12,835 nt of DNA from DAOTXL01 sp034434895. GTDB lineage: Bacteria > Chloroflexota > Anaerolineae > JAAYZQ01. The notes beneath the pieces were generated by a model, which saw nothing but the letters and a program-made list of their open reading frames with translations, was not told where the DNA came from and searched no databases. This document shows, one piece after another, positions 1-9,852 of the stretch (its first letter is position 1; every line of letters starts with the position of its first letter). The stretch is taken from NCBI GenBank assembly GCA_034434895.1, contig DAOTYI010000089.1, positions 1 to 12,835 on the forward strand, in the 5' to 3' direction. Position numbers and translations under genes: made by a program.

Positions 1-1049
1 CTCCCGGCCCACCCGGCTGCTATCCGGCGCTGGTGACCATGGTGGACACGGGGGATGCGCCGCACGGCGTGGCGGTCAACAGCGCGGCCAGACGGCTCTA
101 TGTGGCCAACCACAAGTCCGATACGCTGTCGGTGTTTGACACCGAGACCTATGCCCTGTTGACCACCGTGGCCGTGGGTGATGGCCCCAATGGGGTGGCC
201 TACAACCCGACCAGCGGTCAGATCTACGTTGCCAACCGCAACGCCAATACCGTGACCGTGCTGCGCAGCAGCGACTATGGGCTGGTCAAGACCATCGCCG
301 TCGGGGCGCAGCCGAACGGCCTGGGGGTGAATGAGGCCACCAACCGGGTGTATGTGGCCAACTTTGGCAGCGATACGGTCTCGATTATCAACGGAGCGAC
401 CAACACGGTGATCAAAACTGTGGCCGTGGGGGATGAACCCTCGATGGTGGCCGTCAACCCGTTGACCAACAAGGCCTACGTCTCGCTCCACGGCGCGGCC
501 GGGGTGGCGGTGATTGACGGCGCAGGCAATGTCAAGACGGTCAGCCTGTTTGATAGCGCCGGCCCCTATGGCATTGCCGTAGATGCGCTCCGCAATCTGG
601 TTTACGTGGCGACGATTGACACTTTCCGTGTCGTGGTCGTGGATGGCAGCAACGACACCTTCCTGGGCTGGGCCGAGATCCGGCGCCTGCCCGGCGGCGA
701 ACCGGTGCCGTTGCGCATGATCGCAGTGAACCCGCTCATCGGCACCTCCGGGCACATCTTCCTGACGACCATCGGCGAGGATGGGGGCTGGGACAGGTTC
801 CTGCTGCTGCCCAAGGGCTGGCCGGAGTATTTTGCCCGGGCCCACGCCCTGGAGCTGGACGAAGCGCGGGAGGGGATCGCCTTCGAGCCGACCACGCTGC
901 GGGTCTTTGTCCCGTCGCGGGCCGACGACCTGGTGGCCATCTATCTGGATGGCGAGCCGGTCTGCCCTAACAACTTTGTCGCCGACTACCAGATCACGGT
1001 CTGCGTGGCAAATCGGAACGGCGCCTGCCAGAGCCTGCTCGTCCGCTGA
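1..1049 (+). CDS. YVTN/YncE-type beta-propeller repeat protein, 5' end outside window
   Basis: The reading frame is open from nt 3 without a stop, so the gene begins left of the window and its signal peptide, if any, is not visible. GTG at 33 and ATG at 39 are in frame but fall just before the first repeat and are unlikely starts. The protein is built of about 42-residue blades of the form VGDGPNGVAYNP...IYVANRNANTVTV. At DNA level the first three repeats are spaced exactly 126 nt apart (GCCGT at 171, 297 and 423). Later blades are more divergent. The C-terminus carries three cysteines within a short stretch (CPNN, TVCV, GACQ), which fits disulfides in an exported protein. This fold (YVTN family beta-propeller) is usually extracellular and mediates binding; a specific ligand cannot be read from the sequence. 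It converges on rpoB, with a GC-rich hairpin between them. Confidence 0.85.
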   Translation, partial: PGPPGCYPALVTMVDTGDAPHGVAVNSAARRLYVANHKSDTLSVFDTETYALLTTVAVGDGPNGVAYNPTSGQIYVANRNANTVTVLRSSDYGLVKTIAVGAQPNGLGVNEATNRVYVANFGSDTVSIINGATNTVIKTVAVGDEPSMVAVNPLTNKAYVSLHGAAGVAVIDGAGNVKTVSLFDSAGPYGIAVDALRNLVYVATIDTFRVVVVDGSNDTFLGWAEIRRLPGGEPVPLRMIAVNPLIGTSGHIFLTTIGEDGGWDRFLLLPKGWPEYFARAHALELDEAREGIAFEPTTLRVFVPSRADDLVAIYLDGEPVCPNNFVADYQITVCVANRNGACQSLLVR

Positions 1050-1068
1050 GGCCATGCCTGCCACAGCG

Positions 1069-1103
1069 AACCGGGGGAGGGTGGAATCCACTCTCCCCCG
1101 GTT
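1069..1103. terminator. GC-rich hairpin between convergent genes, probable bidirectional terminator
   Basis: The arms AACCGGGGGAG (1069-1079) and CTCCCCCGGTT (1093-1103) are perfectly complementary, and pairing continues inward with one G/A difference until the arms nearly meet. It begins 20 nt after the stop of the propeller gene and lies 78 nt after the rpoB stop on the other strand. Neither side has a proper U-run, so it is an atypical intrinsic terminator. The position between converging genes is the main support. Confidence 0.6.
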
Positions 1104-1180
1104 TGGTGAAAGGAGGTAGCTGCTCCTGTTGCGCAGTGGGTAGTGCGTGTCTGGCGCATGAGGAGCGGCAGCGCAATCCG

Positions 1181-5068
<3,888 letters not shown>

Positions 5069-5075
5069 ACAACTC

Positions 5076-5082
5076 TCTCCTT
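5076..5082 (-). promoter_or_regulatory. Shine-Dalgarno sequence of rpoB
   Basis: On the minus strand this reads AAGGAGA, seven bases before the ATG at 5068. It fixes the rpoB start; no better in-frame start is apparent upstream. Confidence 0.85.
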
Positions 5083-5088
5083 AGCCTG

Positions 5089-5116
5089 GCCGGTGGAGAT
5101 GGCAGCTCCATCCGGC
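5089..5116 (-). promoter_or_regulatory. Stem-loop in the rpoB leader next to the Shine-Dalgarno site
   Basis: In the mRNA sense GCCGG-A-TGGAG pairs with CTCCA-CCGGC around the loop CTGCCAT, giving ten base pairs with one bulged A. It ends six bases upstream of the AAGGAGA ribosome site and has no U-run after it, so it is not a terminator. A role in mRNA stability or in controlling ribosome access is an inference. Confidence 0.5.
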
Positions 5117-5297
5117 TTGCAGTTTTCACCAGGGGCCCTGGCCTCACTTCATGGCCACAGCCTGGGGCGCCAAACGGATCGTGACACCTGTCGTCGGGAA
5201 AGGGGCGAAGAGACAAAAATGGCTGCCCGGTGTTTCACGGTTTTGGTTCCACTGGCGCATTCATCGGGTCCAGGGCCTGTCAAGGCTGCAACCGCCT

Positions 5298-5325
5298 ATT
5301 ATATCATCCTCTCTTCTCCTGTCAA
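5298..5325 (-). promoter_or_regulatory. Sigma-70-type promoter for rpoB
   Basis: On the minus strand TTGACA (5320-5325) and TATAAT (5298-5303) are both perfect consensus hexamers, separated by 16 nt (5304-5319). The -35 lies 32 nt past the stop of the preceding epimerase gene. The predicted transcription start near 5291 gives a leader of about 220 nt before the rpoB ATG. Its position directly upstream of a housekeeping gene in a GC-rich genome makes chance occurrence unlikely. Confidence 0.85.
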
Positions 5326-5357
5326 ATCGGAGCCGGGGGATGGTGTGAGGGAGGGGG

Positions 5358-6296
5358 TCAGGTGTTCAGGCTTTGGAGCCAGGCTATCTCGGCTGCCAGC
5401 CCGTCGCGCAGGCCCACCTGGGGCACAAAGCCCAGCACCTGCCGCGCTGCCGAGGCATCGGCCCAGGTGTGGCGCTGGTCGCCGGCCTGCCAGCCGTGGC
5501 GGCTGACCCGCGCCGGCCGGCCTGTCAGCTCCTCCAGGGTGGCGATGACCTGCCGGATCGTGACCTGCGATCCGCCGGAGATGTTAAAGACGCGGCCGGG
5601 AGGGGCCTCCACGGCGCGGAGGTTGGCTTCGATCACATCGGCGACGAAGGTAAAGTCGCGCGTTTGCTCGCCATCGCCATAGAGGGGGAGAGGTTCATCG
5701 TGCAGCATGGCCCGGATGAATTTGTAGAAAGCCATATCGGGCCGTTGGCGGGGGCCATACACGGTAAAATAACGCAGGCTGACGGTGGGCACGCCAAAAC
5801 CGGCCCAATAGAGGTGGCAGAGGTGCTCGGCGGCCAGCTTGGTCACCCCATAGGGCGAGACGGGATGGGGGAGTGTGTCTTCTGTGATCGGCAACCTCTC
5901 CACATCGCCATAGATCGAGCTGGAGGAGGCAAAGACAAAACGGTGTAGAGGGCTGCCTTTGACCGCCTCCAACAACCGCTGGGTGGCCAGGATGTTGTTC
6001 TGGGTATAGACCTCAAAGCTGGCCCCCCAACTGGCCCGCACTCCGGCCTGCCCGGCCTGGTGGAAGAGGAGGTCAATGCCGGCCACCAGGGGGGACAGGT
6101 CTGCGGTCACCAGATCGGCCTCGACAAAGGTGAAGCGCGGATGGTGCCGGAAGGGGGCCAGGTTCTGCTCCTTCAGCCGGCGAGGATAATAGTCGGTGAA
6201 ACAGTCCACGCCCGTGACCTGCCAGCCTTCGGCCAACAGCCGTTCGGCCAGGTGCGAGCCGATAAAACCGGCTGCGCCGGTGACCAACGCTTTCAT
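5358..6296 (-). CDS. NAD-dependent sugar-nucleotide epimerase/dehydratase (UDP-glucose/UDP-glucuronate 4-epimerase type)
   Basis: This is an extended short-chain dehydrogenase of 312 residues that interconverts nucleotide sugars in the cytoplasm for glycan synthesis. It has the Rossmann motif TGAAGFIGSHL (G7, G10, G13), D31 at the end of the second strand where NAD ribose is usually bound, the catalytic Ser in FASSSSIYG (124-127), and the Tyr/Lys pair in YGVTK (Y149, K153). RYFTVYGPRQRPDMA and YGDGEQTRDF are typical of the UDP-sugar 4-epimerase/4,6-dehydratase branch. The exact sugar cannot be assigned. ATG at 6296 is chosen because MKALVTG starts the fold, AGGAGG lies just upstream, and the ATG overlaps the preceding stop as ATGA. 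It is the last gene of the cassette. No clear terminator separates it from the rpoB promoter 32 nt downstream. Confidence 0.93.
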   Translation of the reverse strand: MKALVTGAAGFIGSHLAERLLAEGWQVTGVDCFTDYYPRRLKEQNLAPFRHHPRFTFVEADLVTADLSPLVAGIDLLFHQAGQAGVRASWGASFEVYTQNNILATQRLLEAVKGSPLHRFVFASSSSIYGDVERLPITEDTLPHPVSPYGVTKLAAEHLCHLYWAGFGVPTVSLRYFTVYGPRQRPDMAFYKFIRAMLHDEPLPLYGDGEQTRDFTFVADVIEANLRAVEAPPGRVFNISGGSQVTIRQVIATLEELTGRPARVSRHGWQAGDQRHTWADASAARQVLGFVPQVGLRDGLAAEIAWLQSLNT

Positions 6297-7246
6297 CTCT
6301 GCACCTCCTGCATCCCCTGTATGATGTACAAAATGGCCCCGATCAAGGCATTGATCCACAGGGTGAGGAGGTAGGCCAGCGCCAGGGCGCCGGCGCGGTT
6401 CTCGTCGGCCACCTGGCTGAACAGGAACATGGTCGTCCCTTCGCGCACACCCAGCCCCCCCACGGAGGGGATCATCAGCAACACGGAGATGATAGGCACA
6501 AACAGGAAAAAGTACCACAGCTCCAGGTGGATGCTTACCGCCTGGGCCAGGAGATAGTAGCCCAGGACCAGGATCAGGTTCCAGACCACCGAGGCGGCCG
6601 TGGCCTTCCACAGCGCTGCCGCTCCATAGTCGTGCAGCGACCGATACAGGTCGCGCACGATCCTGACACGGCCCACCCACCGGTCCAGACCCAGACGCCG
6701 CCCCGCCGTTTCGATCCAGGTGCGCTGCCATACCAGGGCTGCTCCAACCAGGCTGGTGATGAACACCAGGGCGATCAGGACGCGCACCTGGGGCGGCACC
6801 ATCTGGTGACCCAAAAGCAGGGCCAGAAGCGCCATGGCAAACAGGACGAAAAGCCCCAGGAACCGGTCAACCAAAACCGAACTGATGGCAGCGGCCGCCT
6901 TGCGCTCATCTCGCGCCAGTTCGTACATCTTGACCGCATCGCCCCCCACACCGGTGGGAAGGAACTGGTTGAAGAAGGTGCCGACAAAGTAGAGGTCCAC
7001 CAACCGCCACCAGCTGGCCGGCACACCCAACGCCCAAACCAGCACCCCCCAGCGATAGGCCCGCACAAACGATCCGCTGAGAAAGAGGGCCAAGGCAGAC
7101 AGGAAAGGGAGCCAGTCCATCTGGCGCAAGAGCCGCAGCACCTCGTCCAGCTCCACCTGACGGAGAAACAGCGCCAGCACCCCCAGGCTGATAGCGATCT
7201 TGAACAGGTTTATCACCTGATTCCGTCTTTTTTTGTGCTCTTCCAC
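6293..7246 (-). CDS. Flippase-like integral membrane protein, LPG-synthase TM / UPF0104 family
   Basis: A polytopic membrane protein of about 317 residues with roughly seven or eight hydrophobic segments (for example 12-29, 131-146 and 155-172). It carries the family hallmark NQFLPTGVGGD (93-103) and the SVLVDRFLGL motif (D127, R128). Members (Pfam LPG_synthase_TM, AglD-like) lie in polysaccharide clusters and resemble the membrane half of lysyl-phosphatidylglycerol synthase; there is no catalytic lysyl-transferase domain here. Transport or transfer of a lipid-linked intermediate is the usual suggestion but is not shown. The start is uncertain. The frame stays open to a TTG at 7273, but those codons lie inside an AT-rich repeat, so GTG at 7246 is preferred; GTG at 7216 is also possible. 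None has a strong ribosome site. The stop overlaps the epimerase ATG by four bases. Confidence 0.88.
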   Translation of the reverse strand: MEEHKKRRNQVINLFKIAISLGVLALFLRQVELDEVLRLLRQMDWLPFLSALALFLSGSFVRAYRWGVLVWALGVPASWWRLVDLYFVGTFFNQFLPTGVGGDAVKMYELARDERKAAAAISSVLVDRFLGLFVLFAMALLALLLGHQMVPPQVRVLIALVFITSLVGAALVWQRTWIETAGRRLGLDRWVGRVRIVRDLYRSLHDYGAAALWKATAASVVWNLILVLGYYLLAQAVSIHLELWYFFLFVPIISVLLMIPSVGGLGVREGTTMFLFSQVADENRAGALALAYLLTLWINALIGAILYIIQGMQEVQR

Positions 7247-7248
7247 AA

Positions 7249-7315
7249 CTAATATCCAATATCTAATCTTCAATATCCAATATCCGGTTATTAGATATTG
7301 GATATTAGATATTAG
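7249..7315. repeat. AT-rich palindromic element with 7-nt periodicity
   Basis: CTAATATCCAATATCTAAT (7249-7267) is the exact reverse complement of ATTAGATATTGGATATTAG (7290-7308), a 19-bp perfect inverted repeat with a 22-nt middle. The element can be read as heptamers: AATATCC, AATATCT, AATCTTC, AATATCC, AATATCC, then GGTTATT, AGATATT, GGATATT, AGATATT. It is sharply AT-rich in a GC-rich neighbourhood. It supplies the last codons and the TAA stop of the GT4 gene and reaches up to the start of the next gene. It resembles the short heptameric repeats known from cyanobacteria. It may act as an mRNA processing or attenuation hairpin. Confidence 0.85.
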
Positions 7316-8495
7316 AAAGGGCCAGTTCGTAGGCTTTGAGGAGTTGCCGGGCTGTGCTCTGCCAGGAGAACTTTTCGACCACCCGCTGGCGGAGTTTCAT
7401 GCCCAACTGTCGGGCCCGGTCCGGTTCCTCCAGCAGGTCGGCGATGGCCTCGGCCAGGGCGGTGACATCGCCCCGGGGGGCGTACACGCCCAGGTCCCCC
7501 AGGATCTCACGGCTGGGTGGCGTGTCGAAAGCCACGGTCGGCAGGGCACAGGCCATATAGTTGTACAGCTTGCCGTTGGACTCGGTTTGCGACAGCTTGG
7601 GGCCGACGGCTACCTCACCCAGTGCCAGGTAACGGGCCGCCTGGTCATAGTCAATCCGCCCCGGAAAGCTCACATGCCCGGCCAGTCCCAGGTCGTGGGC
7701 CTTTTGCCGATACCTGTCCTCGTCCGGGTAGCCCATGATCAGAAAGAACGCCTGGGGCACCCGCTCGAGCACGCGGGGGACCGCTGCTAACAGATGATCC
7801 ACCCCCTGATAGGCGCTCAGGATGCCCAGGTAGACCACCCCCCGGCGGCCCGGCGGCAGCAACGACCGCAGGTCCCCCACCTCTACATCAGGGCGGAAGG
7901 TCTCTGTATCCACACCATCCAGGGCCAGGATCACCTGACGCACGCCGAACCGCTCCCGCAGTTCGCGGGCCACATCGCCACAGGAGGCGACGGCCACCTG
8001 GGGCAGGCGGTCAATCCGGCCCTCGTTGCCGGCCCAAAAACGGTAGAACCATCCCTGGCCTTTGAGAAAGCGGTGGGCCAGCATCTCAGCCGACAGGCTG
8101 CCCTGAAAGTCACCCACCACCGGCACCCCCAGCAGCCTGCCCACCGCCCAGCCGATCGCTGCCCCTTCGTGCAGATGTCCGTGCAGCAGATCGGGCCGGA
8201 AACGCCGGGCGACGGCCCACGTTTTGAGCAGCAGCAGGAGGTCAATGTACAGCTTGTGCCACGACGGGCCGGCCGACAGCTTGGTGTACCAGGGGAGGTG
8301 CAGAGTGCGGTGGGTGCGGATGCCCGGCCGGTCGCGGCCCAGGTGGTAGGTGCAGATCTCCACCTGGCAGCCCAACGCCTGCAAGGCCCGCGCCTGTTCG
8401 TAGATGCGAACGTGACAACCCCGGTCGGCGAAGAAGGGGGTAGGGGCGATCATCAGCACACGGAGGGGCAGGGGGCAGGGAGCCTCTTTGCTCAT
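7305..8495 (-). CDS. Glycosyltransferase family 4 (GT-B fold)
   Basis: A 396-residue soluble glycosyltransferase expected to add a sugar from a nucleotide donor to a growing glycan on the cytoplasmic face. The N-terminal half has the RVLMIAPTPFFADRG start and HGHLHEGAAIGW. The linker leads into GVVYLGILSAYQGVDHLL, and the donor-binding half has GHVSFPGRIDYDQAARYL and ESNGKLYNYMACALPTVAFDT. E305 matches the first Glu of the E-x7-E motif; the second is replaced (N312/Y313), a variant I recall from some GT4 subgroups with a K-x-YNYMA pattern. The sugar and linkage cannot be assigned. ATG at 8495 overlaps the TGA of the GT2 gene as ATGA, indicating coupled translation. The last residues SNI and the TAA stop are written by the AT-rich repeat, so the original C-terminus may have been altered. 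Confidence 0.93.
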   Translation of the reverse strand: MSKEAPCPLPLRVLMIAPTPFFADRGCHVRIYEQARALQALGCQVEICTYHLGRDRPGIRTHRTLHLPWYTKLSAGPSWHKLYIDLLLLLKTWAVARRFRPDLLHGHLHEGAAIGWAVGRLLGVPVVGDFQGSLSAEMLAHRFLKGQGWFYRFWAGNEGRIDRLPQVAVASCGDVARELRERFGVRQVILALDGVDTETFRPDVEVGDLRSLLPPGRRGVVYLGILSAYQGVDHLLAAVPRVLERVPQAFFLIMGYPDEDRYRQKAHDLGLAGHVSFPGRIDYDQAARYLALGEVAVGPKLSQTESNGKLYNYMACALPTVAFDTPPSREILGDLGVYAPRGDVTALAEAIADLLEEPDRARQLGMKLRQRVVEKFSWQSTARQLLKAYELALSNI

Positions 8496-9448
8496 TCTTC
8501 GCCCCTTGTGCCTCCTGACTCTTCGCGTACGGTGTAGATCGGCTTGCCCTGGCTCTCGTAATAGGTACGGGTCACCAGTTCGGCCAGCAGACCGGAGGTG
8601 ATCAGTTGCACGCCGAGCATGGTCAGCAGGACGGCCAGCAATGTCAGCGGCCGGTCGCCGATCGGGCGCAGCAGGAGGAGCCGCACCACTGCCAGGTAGA
8701 TCAGCAGCGCCCCGCCGCTCAGGAGCGAAAACAGCCCCAGCAGGCCAAAGATATGGATGGGCCGGGTGGAATAGCTCATCAAAAAGCGCACGGCCAGGAT
8801 GTCGAGAAGCACTTTGACCGTGCGGGACAGGCCATATTTCGCCTTGCCGTAGCGACGGGGGTGGTGGCGCACCGGGATTTCGGTCACGCGAGCGCCGGCA
8901 GCATGGGCCAGGGCGGGGATAAAGCGATGCAGTTCGCCGTACAGGCGGATGTCGGCCAGCACCTGACGGCGGTAGGCCTTGAGCGAGCAGCCATAGTCGT
9001 GGATGCGCACGCCGGTAGCCCGGCGGATCAGGCTGTTGGCGATCAGCGAAGGCAGTCGCCGGTCGAGAAAGCGGTCCTGGCGGTCCACCCGCCAGCCGCT
9101 GACTACGTCATAGCCCTCGGCGATCTTGGCCATCAGGGCCGGGATGTCGGCCGGGTCGTTTTGCAGGTCTGCGTCCAGGGTGATGACCACGTCGCCCCGC
9201 GCCCGGTCAAAGCCGGCGGCAAAGGCGGCCGTCTGGCCATAGTTGCGCCGGAAGCGCACCAGGCGCAGATGCTCATCCCCGGCCGCCAGCTGGCGCATGA
9301 TCTCAAAGCTGCGGTCGGTGCTGCCGTCGTCTATGATGATGATCTCATAGCTGTAGCCACTGTTGGCCAGCACTTCGGTCAAACGTTGGTGGAGGAGAGG
9401 CAGGCTTTCTTCCTCATTCAGCACCGGCACGACGATTGAGATGTCCAA
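8492..9448 (-). CDS. Polyprenyl-phosphate glycosyltransferase, GT2 family, GtrB/ArnC/DPM1-like
   Basis: A 318-residue membrane glycosyltransferase that transfers a sugar from a nucleotide donor to polyprenyl phosphate. Visible are SIVVPVLNEEES (4-15), IIIDDGSTD with D40 and D41, the metal-binding LDADLQND (D92, D94), and RRYGKAKYGLSRT (198-210), which in this family precedes the membrane part. Two C-terminal transmembrane helices follow (about 233-258 and 267-292), then YYESQGKPIYTVREE, a tail typical of the family. The start chosen is TTG at 9448, because GGAGAG lies five bases upstream and the fold begins at once. The frame is open further up to a TTG at 9502, but that stretch is non-conserved leader. 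It is the first gene of the cassette, expressed from a consensus promoter about 90 nt upstream. Confidence 0.93.
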   Translation of the reverse strand: MDISIVVPVLNEEESLPLLHQRLTEVLANSGYSYEIIIIDDGSTDRSFEIMRQLAAGDEHLRLVRFRRNYGQTAAFAAGFDRARGDVVITLDADLQNDPADIPALMAKIAEGYDVVSGWRVDRQDRFLDRRLPSLIANSLIRRATGVRIHDYGCSLKAYRRQVLADIRLYGELHRFIPALAHAAGARVTEIPVRHHPRRYGKAKYGLSRTVKVLLDILAVRFLMSYSTRPIHIFGLLGLFSLLSGGALLIYLAVVRLLLLRPIGDRPLTLLAVLLTMLGVQLITSGLLAELVTRTYYESQGKPIYTVREESGGTRGEE

Positions 9449-9477
9449 CGCTTCTCTCCGCTTCTCACAGTCTGAAA

Positions 9478-9504
9478 ACCACCAGGGACCCGAAGGACAC
9501 AAAG
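9478..9504. repeat. Three degenerate 9-nt tandem units in the cassette leader
   Basis: Read as ACCACCAGG, GACCCGAAG, GACACAAAG, consecutive and in register. It lies between the promoter and the TTG start of the GT2 gene. I recall similar imperfect 9-mers (GACACGAAG-like) in intergenic DNA of environmental bacteria, but this is memory, not a search. Confidence 0.4.
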
Positions 9505-9537
9505 AGTTTTGCCTTCGTGAGGACCTGTAGCGTCGCC

Positions 9538-9566
9538 ATTATAACACCACCGCCGGGGGGTGTCAA
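9538..9566 (-). promoter_or_regulatory. Consensus sigma-70-type promoter of the polysaccharide cassette
   Basis: On the minus strand TTGACA (9561-9566) and TATAAT (9538-9543) are both perfect, separated by exactly 17 nt (9544-9560). The expected transcription start near 9531 gives a leader of about 83 nt before the TTG of the GT2 gene. It should drive all four genes down to 5358. Confidence 0.9.
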
Positions 9567-9655
9567 CGGGCGGGGCAGGCTTCGCGCAGGGTGTTCGGAG
9601 CACATCCCTTGCTCGGCGGGGGTCTGTGGCCATACGCATCAAGGTAAGCGACCCA

Positions 9656-9686
9656 AGTAGGGGCAGAGCGGCGCTTGGCCCCTACT
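9656..9686. repeat. Palindromic repeat, AGTAGGGGC / GCCCCTACT arms
   Basis: The arms AGTAGGGGC (9656-9664) and GCCCCTACT (9678-9686) are perfect complements around a 13-nt middle that holds a further AGC/GCT pair. It shares the outer GTAGGG...CCCTAC sequence with the element at 9731-9758, suggesting two copies of one family of small dispersed palindromes. Confidence 0.65.
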
Positions 9687-9730
9687 CAGGGGCCTGCGGC
9701 CAGGCATCCACCGGCTTACGAAAAGCCCAG

Positions 9731-9758
9731 GTAGGGCAACTGCGAGCAGTTGCCCTAC
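9731..9758. repeat. Perfect 13-bp palindrome GTAGGGCAACTGC / GCAGTTGCCCTAC
   Basis: The two 13-nt arms are exact reverse complements separated by only GA, so the RNA or single-stranded DNA would fold into a long stem with a tetraloop. There is no U-run on the + side. On the - strand it is followed by GGGCTTTT, a weak tail. It is more likely a dispersed repeat than a dedicated terminator. Confidence 0.8.
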
Positions 9759-9816
9759 AAACGCACCAGCCTTGCGCTCACCACGACCAAGCTCGTGACG
9801 CTCACCCCAGGAACAC

Positions 9817-9845
9817 TTGGAAACTGCCCGGCCCTGAGGTATAAT
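9817..9845 (+). promoter_or_regulatory. Promoter placed for a leaderless transcript of the glycoside hydrolase gene
   Basis: A perfect -10 TATAAT (9840-9845) has a -35-like TTGGAA (9817-9822, four of six consensus bases) at 17-nt spacing. Seven bases separate the -10 from ATG at 9853, so transcription would be expected to start at or next to that A. No ribosome-binding sequence lies before the ATG. Confidence 0.7.
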
Positions 9846-9852
9846 GGTCGCC

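Larger units (their letters stand above)
9567..9816. other. Divergent intergenic region with palindromic repeats, no gene seen
   Basis: This stretch lies between the -35 elements of the two divergent promoters. Both strands have only short frames without recognisable protein features or ribosome sites. It contains the GTAGGG-type hairpins listed separately, a small GCCTG-CGGC-CAGGC hairpin (9692-9705), and CACGA...TCGTG (9782-9797). No operator for a recognised regulator is identified. Confidence 0.6.

Noticed and set aside
5278..5283. A second TTGACA on the minus strand in the rpoB leader
   Set aside because: No acceptable -10 sequence lies 15-19 nt downstream; the promoter at 5298-5325 is far better.
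5326..5357. Terminator between the epimerase and rpoB
   Set aside because: No stem of useful length or U-run is visible in this stretch, so readthrough into rpoB cannot be excluded.
6297..6731. N-terminal extension of the epimerase to 6731
   Set aside because: It overlaps the membrane-protein gene in another frame, is low-complexity Gly/Arg/Pro, and the Rossmann fold starts at the ATG at 6296 with a ribosome site and ATGA overlap.
7249..7315. CRISPR-like array
   Set aside because: The repeat unit is only 7 nt, has no unique spacers, and the block is an inverted repeat.
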